NCBI GenBank assembly: GCA_963700185.1
Contig: CAVOWP010000007.1
Coordinates: forward strand, 62,001-126,000
DNA length: 64,000 nucleotides
DNA from: AP-15 sp963700185
GTDB lineage: Bacteria; Pseudomonadota; Alphaproteobacteria; ATCC43930; CGMCC-115725
Direction of reading: 5' to 3'
This document shows positions 60,888 through 64,000 of this stretch, piece after piece (the first letter of the stretch is position 1; the number at the start of each line of letters is the position of its first letter). Made by a program: the position numbers and the translations under genes. Below the pieces are notes generated by a model, which worked only from the letters and a program-made list of their open reading frames with translations, did no database searches and was not told the origin of the DNA.

Positions 60888-62665
60888 TGTGCGGGATCGC
60901 CGGGCTGATGACATATGACGGCGCGGCGCCGGCGCCGGCGCCGCTGCGCGCAATGGCGGACGCGCTGCGCCACCGGGGTCCGGATGGTGATGGCCGATAC
61001 CGATCCGGGGATGTCGGGATGGTCCAGACCCGGCTCGCCATCATCGATCTTGCGACCGGCGACCAGCCTCTCTACGAGCCGGGCGGCGCGGCGCTGATCG
61101 CCAATGGCGAGATCTACAACTACCTCGAACTGCGCTCCGACCTCGGCAGCACCCGTTCGGCGGCGTTGTCGACGCAGTCGGATTGCGAGCTGCCGCTGCA
61201 TCTTTATCGGCAATACGGGCTCGACTTCGCCGCGCATCTACGGGGCATGTATGCGATTGCGCTGCACGACCCGTCAGCCGGACATCTGATCCTCACCCGC
61301 GATCCGTTCGGCATCAAGCCCCTCTATTACGCCGAAACGCCGCGCGCCTTTGCTTTCGCGTCGGAGCCGGGCGCGTTGATCGAGGCCGGCATCGTCGCCC
61401 CGCAGCTCGTTCGGTCGGCACGCAACGAGCTGGTGCAGATGCAATTCACAACCGGCCGTGAGACGATCTTCGCCGGGATCAATCGAGTGCTCCCGGGAGA
61501 GATGGTGGTGGTGCGCCGGGGGCGCATCGTCGAGCGCCGGCGCTTTGCAGCGCTGCCCGAGGGCGGGCCGTTGCAATTCGGCGAGGGAGAGGCGATTGCC
61601 CGACTGGATGCCGCTCTTTTGGAAAGCGTCCGACTACACCAACGCGCGGACGTGCCGTTCGGCGTATTTCTCTCGGGCGGAATCGATTCGACGGCAGTGC
61701 TTATGATGATGGCGCGGCTTGCCGAGCGTCCGGTCAAGGCGTTCACCATCGGCTTTGCCGGGACTGAGCTCGCGGACGAGCGCCCGGCCGCGCGCGCTGC
61801 CGCTGCTTCGGTCGGGGCCGAGCATGTCGAACTCGTGTTTGATGAAGCCGATTTCTGGAAGCTGCTGCCCGAGGTCGTTTCTGCCGTCGACGACCCGACC
61901 GCCGATTATGCAATCCTGCCGACCTGGGCTCTTGCTCGCGCGGCGCATGAAGCCGACCTCAAAGTGATTCTCACTGGCGAGGGCGGTGACGAGCTGTTCG
62001 CCGGGTATGGACGTTATCGCAGCGCGACGCGCCCCTGGTGGGCGGGCGGGCGCGCGCCGCGGGCGCGCGGCGTGCTCGACGGGCTCGGGATATTGCGCAG
62101 CGAGATCGCCGGCTGGCGCGACGGCATCGCCGCTGCCGAGATCCGCAACAGCGACGGCCGGCGAACACCGTTGCAGGTCGCGCAAGCGGTCGATTGCGCC
62201 GATTGGCTGCCGAACGATCTGCTGATCAAGCTGGATCGCTGCCTGATGGCGCACAGTACCGAAGGCCGTACGCCCTATCTCGATATTGAGCTGGCGGCGC
62301 TCATCTTTCGCCTGCCGGACGAACTCAAGGTGAGGCGCGGGTTTGGCAAATGGCTGTTGCGGCGCTGGCTCGCCGATCGTCTACCCGGCATCCAGCCCTT
62401 TAGCCGCAAGCGCGGCTTCACGGTGCCGGTGGCTCGCTGGATCGCGCATCGCGGCGCAGAACTGGGGCCCCTTGTCGCTCGCTCGACAGCGGTGCGCGAA
62501 ATCTGCCGCCCCGATGCGGTGGAGCGGCTGTTCGCCGCTCCCGCCGGCAGACGGACCGCCCGCGCCGCCTGGAACTTGCTCTTCTATGCGCTCTGGTACC
62601 GCCGCCACATAGAGCGGGCGCCTTCGCCGCAGGACACGATGGCCGCGCTGGCCGATTGCGTGTAA
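60887..62665 (+). CDS. asnB: Asparagine synthase (glutamine-hydrolysing)
   Basis: The 592-residue protein has the amino-terminal glutaminase (MCGIAGLM with Cys2 as nucleophile, RHRGPDGDG, IANGEIYN) and the synthetase domain with the ATP pyrophosphate loop SGGIDST (263-269) and LTGEGGDELFAGYGRY. It is the AsnB type. AsnB-like genes in polysaccharide operons may amidate a uronic acid or modify a sugar rather than make asparagine. Placement at the end of the glycosyltransferase operon, with a one-base overlap, fits that, but it is inference. Confidence 0.92.
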   Translation: MCGIAGLMTYDGAAPAPAPLRAMADALRHRGPDGDGRYRSGDVGMVQTRLAIIDLATGDQPLYEPGGAALIANGEIYNYLELRSDLGSTRSAALSTQSDCELPLHLYRQYGLDFAAHLRGMYAIALHDPSAGHLILTRDPFGIKPLYYAETPRAFAFASEPGALIEAGIVAPQLVRSARNELVQMQFTTGRETIFAGINRVLPGEMVVVRRGRIVERRRFAALPEGGPLQFGEGEAIARLDAALLESVRLHQRADVPFGVFLSGGIDSTAVLMMMARLAERPVKAFTIGFAGTELADERPAARAAAASVGAEHVELVFDEADFWKLLPEVVSAVDDPTADYAILPTWALARAAHEADLKVILTGEGGDELFAGYGRYRSATRPWWAGGRAPRARGVLDGLGILRSEIAGWRDGIAAAEIRNSDGRRTPLQVAQAVDCADWLPNDLLIKLDRCLMAHSTEGRTPYLDIELAALIFRLPDELKVRRGFGKWLLRRWLADRLPGIQPFSRKRGFTVPVARWIAHRGAELGPLVARSTAVREICRPDAVERLFAAPAGRRTARAAWNLLFYALWYRRHIERAPSPQDTMAALADCV

Positions 62666-62694
62666 CCCCGGTTGTTTCGATCGCCCTGCTGGGC

Positions 62695-63939
62695 TCAGAA
62701 CAGAACGCCAGTTTCAAACAAGAAGCGGGTCTGCGTGGTATTCGTGCCTTCCCGGCCAAACGCCAATCCAGGCGTCGTGCTATTCGTCCCGACGTGGGAG
62801 ATCTCTGCGCGCGCGAAGAAGATCTTGTACTGATAGGTCGGGGTCAGGGTAATCGACCACGCATTGCTGCCTGGGCCATAGAGCAGGTTTGGGGCGCCAT
62901 TCGCGGTGCTTCCTGTGCTGGAGATGTATTCGAAGCGAATGGGAATGCTGAACCCGGGGAGGGGGGAGCCCTCGCCAAAGCTGTAATTGGCCAAGATCGC
63001 CCCGCCATAAGTCGATGCGTCCGTAAACGCGCCGATCGACGAAGCGGCAGGGACATGGGTGTACTGGAAGTAAGGTGTTATAGTCCAGGGCGCAGCATTG
63101 TAATTATAGACAAAGGTGAGAAGCGTCTCGTTGTTCTGAAACAACGGCGTTGCAGTCGTTTGAAAAAAAGGTGTCGTAGTTGTCAGTTTAGCGGTGTGCG
63201 CATAATTCCCACCGGCCGCGAACACGAAGTTATTGGAGGTGTCGAGCGTATAGGTCGCCGAACCAGATAGCCACGTGTAGCGGTTTGAGTAGAACCCATC
63301 GTTGAACGAGAATGCAAAGGCCGCAGGGCCGGCGGTGTAGTTCAGCTGGCCGCCGCGACTGATGGCCGGTTCCTGGGCCCACAGAAGCCCGCGTTCGATG
63401 TTCATGTTTTGGAATGTAAAAGTGTTTTCTGCGCCGATCAGTGTCGGGAGCTTACCGCCCTGGACCGAGAAGGTATCGGTTGGCGCCAACTTAGCCCATG
63501 CCAACGGCAGCGGCCCGAAGAAGTCTCCGGTCGCCTTAGGGGTATTGAAATAGGGGGCGCCGAGACCGGGTATCGTATATACACCAACCTGAACGTAATA
63601 TTGAAAAAGACCATCAGTCTTCTGAAAGGAAAACTGACCATTGCTCAAACTGCCGAGCGACCTTTGGTCAGCGGGAAAAGGATTGTTCTGCCATAATACG
63701 AGAGGGGTGACGACACCGGTCAGGTAGACCGGACCGAGCGGTCCCAAGTCAAAATTCATTGGGTCGGGATTGGCCACAAGAGGACCGGTCAAAGCGGGGG
63801 TCGTCATCGCGGTCGGGGCCGCCGGCTTTTCTTCCGCTGGCGGTTGCTCGGTGTTCTCCTCGGCCCAGGCAGAACCGATACCGCCGAGCAACACCGCAAC
63901 CAAGGCGGCACTCATGACGAAGCTGTTGGTATTCTCCAT
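62695..63939 (-). CDS. Outer-membrane beta-barrel porin-like protein (BBP2 type)
   Basis: The 414-residue protein has a Sec signal peptide (cleavage near GSAWA|EE), a Pro/Glu-rich segment, and then repeated amphipathic strands with aromatic girdles (PYFQYTHVP, FEYISSTGS). It ends in phenylalanine (FLFETGVLF), the outer-membrane insertion signal. It resembles putative BBP2-type beta-barrel porins of alphaproteobacteria. AAAGG lies 8 bases before the ATG. It converges with asnB. Confidence 0.85.
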   Translation of the reverse strand: MENTNSFVMSAALVAVLLGGIGSAWAEENTEQPPAEEKPAAPTAMTTPALTGPLVANPDPMNFDLGPLGPVYLTGVVTPLVLWQNNPFPADQRSLGSLSNGQFSFQKTDGLFQYYVQVGVYTIPGLGAPYFNTPKATGDFFGPLPLAWAKLAPTDTFSVQGGKLPTLIGAENTFTFQNMNIERGLLWAQEPAISRGGQLNYTAGPAAFAFSFNDGFYSNRYTWLSGSATYTLDTSNNFVFAAGGNYAHTAKLTTTTPFFQTTATPLFQNNETLLTFVYNYNAAPWTITPYFQYTHVPAASSIGAFTDASTYGGAILANYSFGEGSPLPGFSIPIRFEYISSTGSTANGAPNLLYGPGSNAWSITLTPTYQYKIFFARAEISHVGTNSTTPGLAFGREGTNTTQTRFLFETGVLF

Positions 63940-63970
63940 ATCAAAGCCTTTCGAATCCTTACTTCGCGCT

Positions 63971-63987
63971 GGTCAGAAGACCTGACC
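63971..63987. promoter_or_regulatory. Short inverted repeat upstream of the porin gene
   Basis: GGTCAG and CTGACC enclose a 5-base spacer about 30 bases ahead of the porin start. It could be an operator in the porin leader or part of a terminator from a gene beyond the window edge. Confidence 0.3.
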
Positions 63988-64000
63988 CTGCGGTTCTCCT

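Overview
The window reads as a GC-rich alphaproteobacterial chromosome segment. The evidence is the rpsF-rpsR-DUF2232-rplI block close to dnaB, an NDUFS4-like complex I accessory subunit, adjacent phaA and phaB, and an MltG-YicC-Gmk run downstream of acpP-fabF. A Hyphomicrobiales or Rhodospirillales member is likely, but nothing here fixes the genus.

Layout. 0-9 kb: a partial flavoprotein, a small conserved-looking protein, an MBL-fold hydrolase, an alpha/beta hydrolase, a large Lhr helicase, tRNA-Lys, an ECF sigma factor, tRNA-Pro, the complex I subunit, tRNA-Arg and a sugar-nucleotide epimerase. 9-16 kb: a secreted IalB-like protein, UDP-ManNAcA genes (wecC and a frame-broken wecB), a cupin, a lipoprotein and an RmlB-type dehydratase. 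16-24 kb: metabolic and envelope genes (amidohydrolase, acetyltransferase, serine hydrolase, OmpA-like lipoprotein, DUF1269 protein, acyl-CoA-dehydrogenase-like flavoprotein, MFS exporter). 24-30 kb: dnaB, a cyclopropane synthase and the S6/S18/L9 ribosomal operon. 30-36 kb: fatty-acid synthesis (fabD-fabG-acpP-fabF) running into mltG-yicC-gmk. 36-46 kb: a phosphodiesterase, then the outer-membrane biogenesis operon lptF-lptG-lptD-surA-pdxA-ksgA on the minus strand. 46-51 kb: a CoA-transferase, a DAO-type oxidoreductase, an L,D-transpeptidase and phaB/phaA. 51.7-56 kb: an accessory island. 56-64 kb: ygfZ, a tightly overlapping glycosyltransferase/asparagine-synthase operon and a beta-barrel porin.

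The accessory island holds a decayed DUF433/DUF5615 toxin-antitoxin pair, a TIR-like (PF10137-type) protein with an AT-rich amino-terminal half, a tyrosine-recombinase remnant, two direct copies of a MITE-like element bracketing an orphan 398-residue protein, and a UPF0175/DUF3368 toxin-antitoxin pair. Three tandem 17-bp palindromic repeats sit immediately upstream of that last pair.

Two further patterns run through the window. First, single-base frame breaks interrupt otherwise well-conserved genes (wecB, a phosphodiesterase, lptD twice, a DAO oxidoreductase, ygfZ three times, the UPF0175/DUF3368 pair). Each is repaired by one base, often in a short homopolymer. lptD is essential in most Gram-negatives, so sequencing or assembly indels are the likeliest cause, and the gene set should be read with that in mind. 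Second, two unlinked genes (10.6 kb and 46.2 kb) encode 57-residue proteins sharing a carboxy-terminal membrane segment, which suggests an undescribed family of short membrane proteins.
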